Origin: Gymnothorax reevesii
Lineage: Eukaryota > Chordata > Actinopteri > Anguilliformes > Muraenidae
Direction of reading: 5' to 3'
NCBI GenBank assembly: GCA_029721435.1
Contig: CM056576.1
Span: forward strand, 67,289,876 to 67,353,875
Length of the DNA stretch: 64,000 nucleotides
Under the pieces are notes generated by a model that saw nothing but the letters and a program-made list of their open reading frames with translations, was not told the origin of the DNA and ran no database searches. Every line of letters starts with the position of its first letter. Position 1 is the stretch's first letter. Made by a program: the position numbers and the translations under genes. Positions 55,676 to 64,000 of the stretch are shown here, one piece after another.

Positions 55676-55845
55676 CATATAAAAGCTAACCATGCGAAAC
55701 CGAGAGGGGCCATCTTTAACATTCAGGAAGAAGAAGACATGAACAGCCCCCAGGGTGCAGTTGAACAGTCGCCAGCGCCAGGGGCTGATGCAGATGTCCG
55801 TTTGCTGGGACACCATCCAGAAGGACGCAATTAGCCAGTGGAAAC
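55676..55845 (-). CDS. xkr5: xkr5 internal exon (170 bp)
   Basis: Encodes GFHWLIASFWMVSQQTDICI, then PWRWRLFNCTLGAVHVFFFL and NVKDGPSRFRMVSFYM. XK-related proteins share the W.V.QQTDI, W.LFN..VGAVY and GPSR.RM..FYMV motifs at this position. Together with the next two exons it fits XKR5 best. The minus-strand acceptor is CTTTTTCTTCTG..GGAAG|GT and the donor is ATATG|GTAGGT. Length 170 = 2 + 56 codons, starting in phase 1 and ending in phase 0. Coding is intact. No further upstream exon was found up to 64000. Confidence 0.87.
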
Positions 55846-57011
55846 CTTCCAGTTCAACAGAAGAAAAAGCAATCACATAGTATCACAGATGGCACAGTGA
55901 GTAACAGTGTGCAAGCAGTAACAGGAAGCATGAGAGAACATTCCACTGATGGAAATAGTAAAGAGTACAAAAAGAAACAAAAGAACAAATCTATCAAGTA
56001 CAGCCACTTAAATTCAGGAATTCAATTCACAGATCTCAAGGTTGGCTGTTCGCCAACAAATACACTGGCGGAATTAACTGCATAGTCATCACAATATTGC
56101 TGAAAAATAGATTGAAACAAGTATTCGCCATTGCCGTTTTCTTTTAAAATATATAACAAGTGCTTGGAGCTTCTAAAATTGGGCAGTTGTCAGTTGCCAC
56201 TAACAAATAGCATATGAGTAAAATAGTGCATGTTGCAACATGTTATACATTGGATGGTTTGATTTTTGAAGGAGCATCTCTTTAGTGAATGTCACCATTA
56301 AGTGGGAAGGCATGTGAAAAATCCATATCGTCGAAAACATCTGAATCCAACTACTAACCTTGTGCAATCCAGTTAGTGAACATGGCTGTGCTTTATTTTC
56401 CACCAGCATTTGGAAATATTATTACAATGCACATACAAAGAAGAGTGTTTGCATTAAAAATGAAGAGAAATGTGGAAAACTACAAGTAAAATAAAAAGCC
56501 AATAAAGAACTTCCAAACAAAAAAATGGCAAGGATCACTAAATGTGACCCACCAAACTTCTGCTCATACTGCGATGGCTGGTTATTTGAGACGACAAATG
56601 CAGTGGCCGGAAAGAAAGGAAGCACAGCAATAAGACAAACACAGAAACCAGACAGAACAGGAGAGAGGGGCTCGTTCTTCCAAAGGACATATATCTCTTC
56701 CGAGAGAAATAAGGAAGCAAAGCGAGCTACACTGGACAAACAAAGGAAACAATTAAGCACCCAAACGGTGCACGAACAAAGAGAGGGAGAGAGAGAATCA
56801 GAGGAACAAACTCCCCAGAAAACTAACACTTTCCTTTTTTGCAACTATTTCCTAACAAACTCTCTAGCTAGAGAACCTACGGGCTAGAGTGCAAACGTAA
56901 CACTGACAATCTTGCAAAGGTGGCTAGGCGGAACCTGGGCGTGAATAGAGTCTGGGTGTCAACCACAATTAATGCTAGCTGGCCAATGAATCCGATGTGG
57001 GTAAAACGATA
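55846..57011. other. xkr5: Unclassified; xkr5 intron, possibly gypsy-C 3' LTR at its right part
   Basis: No exon. 56500-56900 lies just past the gypsy-C integrase end on the minus strand, where a 3' LTR is expected. TATATGTCC and an A/G-rich tract occur there, but no TG..CA boundary was fixed. Confidence 0.35.
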
Positions 57012-58285
57012 TCAGCTAGTAACAAAGAAAGCTCCCAAACAGATGATACGTGAGACATGGAACGACGGGTGGAAGCGCAAAAATCTAGGGAGTTTTAACT
57101 GGACGGTGACCAGATTGATCTTACACACTATCTTGAATGGCCAATATAGCGGGGGGCCAGTTTTTGTGATTATGCCTTCAAGGGGAGGTCTCGGGTAGAC
57201 AGCCAAACTCTCTGGCCCACCCAATAAGACCAAACGACGCCTTCTATTGGCAGCGGATTTCTGTTTGAGCCCCGAGCGCAACATAGATGAACGGACCCTG
57301 GTCCAAACCAACTGACGACGATGAATGAAATGGTTGACCGAGGGAAGTTATGGGAATACTCGGCCCATGCCAAAAATCAACTCCAAGAAGATGGATTTTC
57401 CGCTGCTAAACATCGAAGAGTGTTTTCCAACCACTGATTAGTACGCTTAGTCTGCCTGTTAGTCTCTGGGTGGAAACCAGAGGAGAGACTCACAGTGGTC
57501 CCCAACTGCCTACAAAACGCCTGCCAGAATTTGTCGTAAACTGAAGACCCCAGTCAGAGACAATATCTTGCGGAAGCCCATGCAGCCGGAAAACATGGTT
57601 AATCACAAGAAAGGCCATCTCCCGCGCTGAAGGCAGCTTGGGTAGCGCGACAAAATGAGCAGCCTAAGAAAAATGGTCAACCACGACCAGGATGACCGTG
57701 TTGACTTCAGACACAGGCAGTCCCATAACAAAATCCAACACGATATGCGTCCAAGGGCGCCTGGGGACGGGCAATGCTCGCAGCAGACCAGAGGGAGGGA
57801 GATGGGAACTTTTGTTTCTGGAGCAGATGCCACAGGCAGCAACAAATTCCCAAATGTCCCTCATCATACCGGGCCACCAAAAATGTCGGGCCAGGAACTG
57901 CTTGGTCCGATGGGCTCCCAGATGCCTCGCCAAGCGGGAAGAGTGTCCCCACTGGAGAACCTGTGATCTAACCCTAGACGGGACAAACAAACAGCCAGGA
58001 GGCTCCGCCCCAGGACCGGGATCGGGCTTCAAAGCCTCCTGAACCACCACCTCAATCTCCCATTGAATGGGCGCCACAATCTGAGCAGCTGGAATAACTG
58101 GCTCCGGGGTGGGATCGCGATCAGAGCGGTTGTAATTTCGCGGCAAGGTGTCAGTTTTTAGAGTCAGTTTAAGAGGGTGGAAGGTTAGTGTAAAATTATA
58201 AATACAAAAACAAACAAAAAATGCTGCCCTCCAAATATTGCATATAAGCTGCTGAATCCTAACGGAAAAATTCAAAAATTGAAGA
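57012..58285 (-). mobile_element. Ty3/gypsy retrotransposon gypsy-C (RNase H end to integrase), decayed
   Basis: Reading leftwards: the RNase H tail (FTLTFHPL.. TLPRNYN), the HHCC zinc finger (HSSRLARHLGAH, then CGICSR), and integrase core start WTHIVLDFVMGLP with VVVDHFS. A break follows, then the C-terminal region (57373-57012) with PLYWPFKIVCKINLVTVQL and FLRFHPSFHVSRI. Closely related to gypsy-A by sequence. Its upstream end abuts the Penelope element near 58290. Confidence 0.83.
57664..58275 (-). pseudogene. gypsy-C integrase zinc finger and start of core
   Basis: A 203-codon frame: spacer, then LQWGHSSRLARHLGAHRTKQ, HFWWPGMMRDIWEFVAACGI and SGLLRALPVPRRPWTHIVLD, ending at VVVDHFS before the frame breaks at 57664. 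The HHCC ligands and first core Asp are present. The second Asp and Glu fall in broken sequence ([14 protein letters not shown], 57575-57540). Confidence 0.8.
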
Positions 58286-58344
58286 CGTTGGACAGCACTT
58301 GCTTGAGAAAGTGTTTTTTTTTTTCTTACAAAGGATTAAAGGCA

Positions 58345-58374
58345 GACGCGTTTCGGCTCACAGGCCTTCCTCAG
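58345..58374 (-). ncRNA. Hammerhead-like ribozyme of PLE-2
   Basis: The minus strand reads CTGAGGA (58374-58368), A, GGCctgtgaGCC (short stem II), GAAAC, then GCGTC. This follows the hammerhead core CUGANGA..GAAA..UH, with the very short stem III (C..G) typical of retroelement versions. One unpaired A sits between core and stem II, so activity is uncertain. It lies 327 bases after the GIY-YIG stop. Confidence 0.55.
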
Positions 58375-58700
58375 CGTGTTCAAATCATTGTGACCACCTG
58401 CGTGTAATATAGACTGAAAATTAATCACAAACGTGTTTTTTTTTTTGGTACCACTAACAGTTATCCAATTAGGCATAAGTAAACCATGGATTGTTAATAC
58501 CCGTTATAAAGGCAATGTCACTCATTGAAATAGTGTAGCAATTACAGGATAAACCTTGACAAAAAGAGAAGAAATGAAGCGAAACAAAAAATAAAACACC
58601 TTTACCAACTTAACTCAAACCTTACAAAAAACAAGTTAAAGAAAAATCTTCATTCGTGCCATGCGGCGCAACAGAATTCAAAGTAAATATATACCAAGCC

Positions 58701-59085
58701 TCACCTTGACTGATTAATAATTTCCAAACCCATGAATCTCAATGAATTAACATCATGACCCATTTTATTAAAATGTCGAGCAACAGGTGAGCAATCATCT
58801 TTGTTTCTAATAGCACATTTATGTTCACAAATTCTTGTTTTAAGTTGACGCTTAGTCTTACCAACATAAAAAAGACTGCATGGACTAAGTACAAAAGAGA
58901 TAAACAACAAAAGTAGATAAACATGAGATTCTACCTCTCACCTTAAACATTTTATTGGTCACGGGATCTGTAAAAATATTTTCTATAATCATGTTACTAC
59001 AAACAATGCAATTATAATAGTTAAAATTACCTGCTGGTATTTTACAAGGAAACCAAGGCTGTTTTCTATCACAATTGGCTCAGAC
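58701..59085 (-). pseudogene. PLE-2 linker and GIY-YIG endonuclease
   Basis: The linker reads NCIVCSNMIIENIFTDP and KMFKVRGRI in one frame (the CX2C-type region before GIY-YIG). After a shift the endonuclease frame is LFYVGKTKRQLKTRICEHKC, then SPVARHFNKMGHD and a stop. YVGKT.R.L..RI.EH is the GIY-YIG core of Penelope-like elements. The first half (V-x-Y..CPC) is damaged. Confidence 0.8.
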
Positions 59086-59090
59086 ATAAC

Positions 59091-60430
59091 CTGACACACC
59101 AGACTGACTGTTCCATATATCCGCCATGGAAATATTTCACAAGTCCATCTGGGAAAGAGCTGTTCAAAAAAGTTTTCAGAGGAGGAACCTTCAAAAAAAC
59201 CTGCGGCTGCTGATTGGACGATGGTTCTTCTCGTCACACTCATCACTGACCAATCCTCACTAAGCCACAGTGCGACGCAATAGATGTGCGCCGCTGCTGA
59301 GAAGCAATAGAAACAAACGGGAGCTTGAGAAACAGCTGTGATAATGGCATTACACAAATTTTGCTGTTTTTGTAAAGTAAATTTGAGAATCAAAGGGACG
59401 CTGACAAGTACAAAGAAACTATTTGAATCAAACAAGACACTTGCAAACGGTTTCCAAACAATTGCAAGGACTGGGCTTAACTTTAAAAATGACAACTAGA
59501 GATCCATCCGGATTTGTCGAGCACGAGCCATTCACAGACTCAACAGGTTTAAATCTTTATTAACAGTACAAATGGAGTCAAATCAAAACGTTTAACAATA
59601 CACGTGGCGTACTTTTCAGCGTTAAAAAATACAGACTATCGAGCAATACCATCCTTGATACATGGGCAGATATGGGATGTTGTGACACAATCGGCACCTG
59701 ACTGTACACAATACAAGCTGCTAGACCCTGTTGTTAGAAGTTACCATGAACTACGTTTCAGTCCTTAGACTATCATCTCACATTAAATTATACCACACAA
59801 ATGTATCACTTACCACTTATATGTGACATGAACCTCATCGACAACAATTCCCACCACGTTCTCTTGGTAAACTTCTGAGAGCAGATTTCTCCAGGTATGG
59901 TTGAGTAACAATGACTCTGGAATTGTCCGTGGAGGATTTCCGTGTTCTCACCCAGTTTCCCAGCTTCTCTGATTTGATCGCCCATGAGGGCAACCAGCGG
60001 TGACACGATTATCACAATGGGGTTTGGAGTCCTTCCCATCTTTTTCAAGACCAGAGGAACCAGCTGGTAGATCAAACTCTTACCGAAGCCGGTCGGGAGA
60101 AGAGCAAAACATCGCTTCCCATCACAAAAGCTTTTAGTGACGTTCTTTGCTCCTCTTTTAATGAAGAAATTGAGTCTATTTTTGATAAAACTGCTGATAT
60201 TGACCCATCCACAGGAACCCCTTTGCACGCCGCCTTTGTATTCAAACATAAAGTTGCTTCCTGGTGATGTCACATCTGCAGCTCCCGCCTCTCTTTCCCC
60301 TGATTGGGCCGTAAAAAATTTAGCCGTGAAATTGTTGGACGACGGTAGTTGGCAAGACGGACCTGCAGGATTTCAGACAATGAATCAGGCAGGGCCATCT
60401 GCTCTGCAAGGCTAGCTCGGAAAAGTTAAT
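59091..60430 (-). mobile_element. RecQ-exon unit, copy 2, inserted in PLE-2
   Basis: Uninterrupted inverted match to 43944-44951 + 47171-47501. Penelope coding sequence stops at FCYKRAFNLKD near 60436 and resumes in the linker near 59085. The unit therefore arrived as a discrete insertion of about 1.34 kb. Ends read CTAGCCTTGCAGAGC and CTGGTGTGTCAG. A target duplication is not clear. Confidence 0.72.
59814..60273 (-). pseudogene. RecQ-type helicase 5' exon, copy 2
   Basis: The frame contains DGKRCFALLPTGFGKSLIYQ with an intact Walker A, then NPIVIIVSPLVALMGDQIRE. A small deletion shifts the frame after FQSHC. In the other frame GIVVDEVHVTYKW keeps the DEVH box and reaches the same donor (AAGTG|GTAAGT) as copy 1. 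Upstream, SSFIKNRLNF versus AVLSKIDSISSLKEEQR shows a second shift. Only the first RecA-like half-domain is present. No downstream helicase exons were seen. Confidence 0.75.
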
Positions 60431-60435
60431 CCTTT

Positions 60436-61235
60436 AAATTCAAAGCCCTTTTATAGCAAAAGCGAGGAGGATCATGAAAAGACTCACCAATCTGAGGATC
60501 AGTACTCAATATATGCTACTGATGAATTATTTTATGTTTCAAAGTTTTGGATATAGGACTGTAAGTAGAAATCAAAGTAACTGACCCACAAGTATTAGAA
60601 CAGGAAGTGGACCGAATAAGATCCTTGCATTTCATACGCCGTACTTTATCAAGACAATCACATAATAAGATATCATCATAGGTCCTAGTACGAAATCATT
60701 GACACAACTCTTCGGCCTGCCTCTCAAAAGATTCGTCATAATTACAAATACGTCGTACTCTTAGCAATTGACTATATGGCAAACTGCATTTTAAAGAGGT
60801 AGGATGAAAACTACGAAAGTGTAAAAAAAGTGTTCCTATCAGTCTCTTTCCAATACATATCAGTGTGGATTGTTGTACCGGACTTCTTTACCAAAACATC
60901 TAAAAAAGATATTCAATTAATATCAAACTCCAAAGTAAATTTAATAGATGGCAAACAACTGTTCATGGAATCACGAAAGAGGGATCAAGTCATCTGCCGT
61001 CCCTGACCATATAAAAAAGATGTCGTCAATATACCTATACCAAACGATATACTGGAAAAAGTTGTAGGAATACACAAAATCTTGTTGAAATTTCCCCATG
61101 AAAAGATTGGCATAATTAGGCGCAACTGGGGAGCCCATCGCTGTACCTTGAATTTGTAAATAGTATCGATTTTGAAACAAAAAATAATTTTTAGTCAAGA
61201 TTTCATGTGTCAAAGACTTTGCATTGTAGAGTTTT
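60436..61235 (-). pseudogene. PLE-2 reverse transcriptase
   Basis: The best frame (61213-60971) has FLFQNRYYLQIQGTAMGSPV, NYANLFMGKFQQDFVY and WYRYIDDIFFIW, where YIDD is the catalytic box. Downstream, broken frames reach STDPQIGESFHDPP and FCYKRAFNLKD, the region before the linker. The N-terminal side is interrupted at 61236 by a Tc1 fragment. Confidence 0.85.
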
Positions 61236-61570
61236 CACTTGCGCATGCAGATGTAGCGACGAACTGTAGTTACTGACAGTGATTTTCTGAAGTGTTCCTG
61301 AGCCCATGTGGTGATGTCCTTTACACACTGATGTCGGTTTTTGATGCAGTATCGCCTGAGGGATCGAAGGTCACCGGCATTCAATGTTGGTTTTCGCCCT
61401 TGTCGCGTACGTGCAGTGATTTCTTCAGATTCTCTGAACCTTTTGACGATATTACGGACCGTAGATGATGAAATACCTAAATTTCTTGCAATAGCTCGTT
61501 GAGGAATGTTGTTTTTGAACTGTTCGACAATCAGCTCACGCATTTGTTCACTAAGTGGTGACCCTCGCCC
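61236..61570 (-). pseudogene. Tc1-like transposase N-terminal domain
   Basis: Starts MGRGSPLSEQMRELIVEQFK at about 61573, with helix-turn-helix segments (RAIARNLGISSSTVRNIVKR), the RTRQGRKPTL linker and a second HTH ending TVRRYICMRK. It is intact up to the truncation point, before any catalytic residue. Codons upstream of MGRG are 5' untranslated sequence. Confidence 0.83.
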
Positions 61571-61938
61571 CATCCTTGTTTGTGAATGACTGAGCATTTC
61601 AGGGAAGCTGCTTTTATACCCAATCATGGCACCCACCTGTTCCCAATTAGCCCGTTCACCAGTGGGATGTTCCAAATAAGTGTTTGATGAGCATTCCTCA
61701 ACTCTCCCAGTCTTTTTTGCCACTTGTGCCAGCTTTTTTGAAACATGTTGCAGGCATCAAATTCCAAATGAGCTAATATTTGCAAAAAATTACCAAGTTT
61801 ACCTGTTTGAACATTAAGTAACTTGTCTTTGCAGTGTATTCAATTGAATATAGGTTGAAAAGGATTTGCAAATCATTGCATTCTGTTTTTATTTACGGTT
61901 TACACAACGTGCCAACTTCACTGGTTTTGGGTTTTGTA
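61236..61938 (-). mobile_element. Tc1-like element, 5' half, inserted in PLE-2
   Basis: The right terminus (..GTGCCAACTTCACTGGTTTTGGGTTTTGTA) and N-terminal transposase are kept. The left part is lost at 61236, so the PLE RT follows directly. The same terminal sequence is at 32220-32331. Confidence 0.8.
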
Positions 61939-61939
61939 G

Positions 61940-62150
61940 ATTAGAACAAACAATGTAATCCATTTTCGTACATTCCAGAGCTTCCTGCGCTACCAAACGG
62001 CAAAAAGTTTTAATCAAGGAATTGGAGACTGGAGGGACAAAAGTACTCTTTGATTTGAACACAACAGGCACAGATTCCTGGGACTCACAATATGATAAAT
62101 GATCACTGACATCCTTTGGCCTACTAAAAAATGCTTTCAAGCGTACAGAG
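61940..62150 (-). pseudogene. PLE-2 N-terminal region
   Basis: RLKAFFSRPKDVSDHLSYCE, then PVVFKSKSTFVPPVSNSLIK and FCRLVAQEALE. The family has RLK..F.......F..KS.F.PP......F..LV..DL upstream of RT. A frameshift precedes it at about 62145. Confidence 0.65.
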
Positions 62151-62184
62151 CGAAAAATTTAAACATTTAAATTTTAGTAACAAA

Positions 62185-62370
62185 TGGATCAATGCACTTT
62201 GAACAAGATTTTGTGTATTCCAACAACTTTTTTCAGTATATCAAGGTTTGGTATAGGCATATTGACAACATCTTTTTTTATATGGTCAGGTACAGAAGAT
62301 GACTTGATTCTTTTTCGTGATTCCATGAACAGTTGTTTGCCATCTATTTAATTTACTTTGGTCATTTTCA
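62185..62370 (+). pseudogene. Penelope RT fragment, opposite orientation
   Basis: The plus strand encodes HFEQDFVYSNNFFQYI, VWYRHIDNIFFYMV and FRDSMNSCLPSI. This is the same RT segment as 61100-60940 but inverted, with YIDD changed to HIDN. It probably comes from a second PLE copy or a rearrangement. Confidence 0.7.
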
Positions 62371-62579
62371 ATGGTGAATTCTCATGAAGACTTTTTATGT
62401 CTGCAGCCCATTTTCTCTTCCAGAATCATTAAAATAAATTGAAATACAATGTAATTCGAAATGCTGTCAGTGTCTTTTCTGAAGTGAGCCACATTTGTCC
62501 TCTTTATGAAGCTTAAATCTTGAATTATAAGCATAAAATTGGGTAACCCATAATTAGCCAAATTTGGCTTCTGCACTAA
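62371..62579. other. Unclassified junction between PLE and CR1-like LINE
   Basis: No recognisable motif. Confidence 0.35.
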
Positions 62580-62589
62580 GGGGTTAAAC

Positions 62590-63996
62590 CTCTCTTCGCA
62601 ATCTTCAGACGGTCTTTAGAAACTGGAGAAATACCAAATGTTTGGAAGCAGGGCAATATAATACCAATGTAAAGAATATATATAAGAAAGGGGACCGTAC
62701 GGAGCCAGGAAATTACAGGCCAGTCGGTTTAACTTGCATTGCATGCAAAAAACTGGAATCAATCATAAAAGAAGAGCTGGAATTATTTCTTGAACGTAAT
62801 AATATCTTGAGGGATATGCATGGTTTCCGTAAGGGAAGATCATGCCTGACAAACCTCCTGGAATTCATTGAAGAGGCCACCAAGACTTATGATCAGACCA
62901 GGGCTTATGACATCATATACTTGGACTTTCAAAAAGCATTTGAAACAGTAACGCATAAGAGAATAATTTTTAAAATGAGATCCATTGGAGTTACAGGAGG
63001 TATTCTGGAGTGGATTCAAAACTGGTTACAGGACAGAACACAAAGAGCGGTGGTCTGTGGAATCTCATCTGAGCTAGGTATGGTGGGGAGTGGTGTCCCT
63101 CAGGGATTGGTGTTGGGGCCTCTGCTGTTCCTCATCTATATTAATGACCTTGATAGGAATATTGAGAGCAAATTATTTAAATTTGCAGACGATACTATAT
63201 TGAGAGGTTTGGCAAATAGTTTAGAGTCCACTAAAGTGATTCAGGATGATTTGGATAGAATCCAGAATTGAGCAGAAATGTGGCAAATTAAATTTAATGT
63301 AGGAAAATGTAAAGTTCTACATGCAGATAATAAAAATATTAGATGGGATTACTTCATGGGAGATTTGAAACTGCAATGTGCTCCACATGAAAAAGATCTG
63401 GGAGTGATTGTTGACCAAACTCTCACAGGCTCTTGCCATTGTACCGTAGCCGTTGAAAACACCAATCAGATGCTGGGATACATTGCCAAAAGTATTGAGT
63501 ACAAATCCAAGGAGGGCATACTTCTCTTGTACGACACATTCAACAGACCACATTTGGGGTATTGTGTACAGTTCTGGGGACCATACTTTAAGAAAGATAA
63601 AGAGGCTCTAGAAAAAGTTCAGAGAAGAGCCTCAAAGCTGATTCCAAGTATAAAAGATAAAAGCTATGAGAACAGGCTGAAGATCCTTAATCTCTTTAGT
63701 CTTTGGAAAAGGAGATTCAGAGGTGATCTGATTGAGGTCTTTAAATATGTTACAGGGATTAACAACGTGAATTACGTAGGATTCCTTCAGCCAAATTTTG
63801 TTAGTAGAACTCTGGGTCACAAATGGAAGTTGACCAAGGGCAAATTTAGCACAGATATTAGGAAATATTTTTTCTCCCAAAGAGTAATTCCGATGTGGAA
63901 TAGCTTGCCTGACCATATTGTTGAGACAGAAACCTTAGGAATTTTCAAGAGAAGACTTGACTTAAAGCTAGATACCACTGAGTCACTGAGCATCTG
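62590..63996 (+). mobile_element. CR1-like LINE, 5'-truncated, runs to the window edge
   Basis: RT from IPNVWKQGNIIP, then KKGDRTEPGNYRPVGLTCIA to the C-terminal region RVIPMWNSLPDHIV and FKRRLDLKLD, with a stop at 63994-63996. The 3' UTR continues beyond the window. Two nearly intact frames (62642-63271 and 63278-63997) are separated by one TGA. Clade (CR1/Rex1-like) is judged from motif style only. Confidence 0.82.
62642..63996 (+). pseudogene. CR1-like LINE reverse transcriptase, one internal stop
   Basis: Motifs in order: NYRPVGLTC, GFRKGRSCLTNLLEF, DIIYLDFQKAFETV (first catalytic Asp), GSGVPQGLVLGPLLFLIYIN and FADDT (catalytic pair). A TGA at 63269-63271 follows RIQN. Then the same frame continues with WQIKFNVGKCKVLH, EKDLGVIV, LEKVQRRASKLIPSI and KRRFRGDLIEVFKYV. 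Only one stop in about 450 codons makes it the best-preserved retroelement ORF here. The endonuclease domain is absent. Confidence 0.86.
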
Positions 63997-64000
63997 AAGT

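Larger units (their letters stand above)
58290..62160 (-). mobile_element. Penelope-like element PLE-2, with two nested insertions
   Basis: Minus-strand order: N-terminal region (62150-61940), Tc1 fragment (61938-61236), RT (61235-60436), RecQ-exon unit copy 2 (about 60430-59091), Cys-rich linker and GIY-YIG (59085-58701), and 3' end with hammerhead-like motif (58374-58345). RT plus GIY-YIG is diagnostic for Penelope-like elements. Frameshifts throughout. Confidence 0.82.

Noticed and set aside
56422..56844. Hydrophobic 140-codon minus frame, considered as an upstream xkr5 exon
   Set aside because: No XK-family motif and no splice sites in phase. The plus strand of this stretch is A-rich, which creates hydrophobic codons on the other strand.
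1..64000. An antiviral or metabolic gene cluster
   Set aside because: No set of intact neighbouring genes exists. The only intact coding exons belong to xkr5; the rest are mobile-element remnants.

Overview
The window is vertebrate nuclear DNA, most likely from a ray-finned fish. The reasons are coding exons bounded by GT/AG splice sites, a polyadenylation signal, and a dense mixture of fish-type transposons (Tc1, hAT, Harbinger, Merlin, L2 and CR1 LINEs, Penelope-like elements and Ty3/gypsy). The species cannot be named from the sequence. There are no bacterial operons, CRISPR arrays or ribosome binding sites.

The backbone is one host gene on the minus strand, which I identify as xkr5 (XK-related protein 5). 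Three exons are visible: 55845-55676, 50589-50478 and the terminal exon 2606-1843, followed by AATAAA at 1664-1659. Splice phases agree exactly at both joins (phase 0, then phase 1). The last intron is about 47.9 kb and the one before it about 5.1 kb. Upstream exons must lie beyond position 64000. Almost everything else is transposon sequence inside, or just outside, this gene.

Layout. 1-1640 lies downstream of xkr5. 2607-8200 holds a TIR element with sub-repeated ends, a broken P2X7-like 5' exon, a 303-bp hAT MITE with 8-bp target duplications and a Tc1-like transposase. 8222-14698 is a composite: about 1-kb inverted ends flank a ~178-bp tandem array, which is split by a Tc1-like element that is itself split by an L2 LINE. 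16.0-19.4 kb holds a tRNA-like sequence, a Merlin transposase remnant and a Penelope 3' end. 22.1-31 kb holds a decayed gypsy element with a 1.3-kb TTAA-flanked insertion in its reverse transcriptase, then a THAP-type exon, a hAT MITE and a second P2X7-like exon. 31.6-33.0 kb holds half a Tc1 element and a 317-bp palindrome. 34.1-36.3 kb holds a THAP-like exon and a second gypsy. 38.8-43.6 kb holds MITEs, another Tc1 and an RTE fragment.

43.9-47.5 kb and 59.1-60.4 kb (inverted) are two copies of a unit carrying the first exon of a RecQ-type helicase. One copy is split by a Harbinger-type element and the other is itself inserted in a Penelope element. 47.8-49.8 kb holds two Tc1-type derivatives that appear to share one internal deletion. 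After the last two visible xkr5 exons come gypsy (57-58.3 kb), Penelope (58.3-62.2 kb) and a CR1-like LINE running off the right edge.

The most notable signals are the two Penelope 3' ends with hammerhead-like motifs about 325 bases after the GIY-YIG stop, the duplicated RecQ-exon unit, and the long-TIR/tandem-array composite. All family names come from pattern recognition of translations; no database search was possible.
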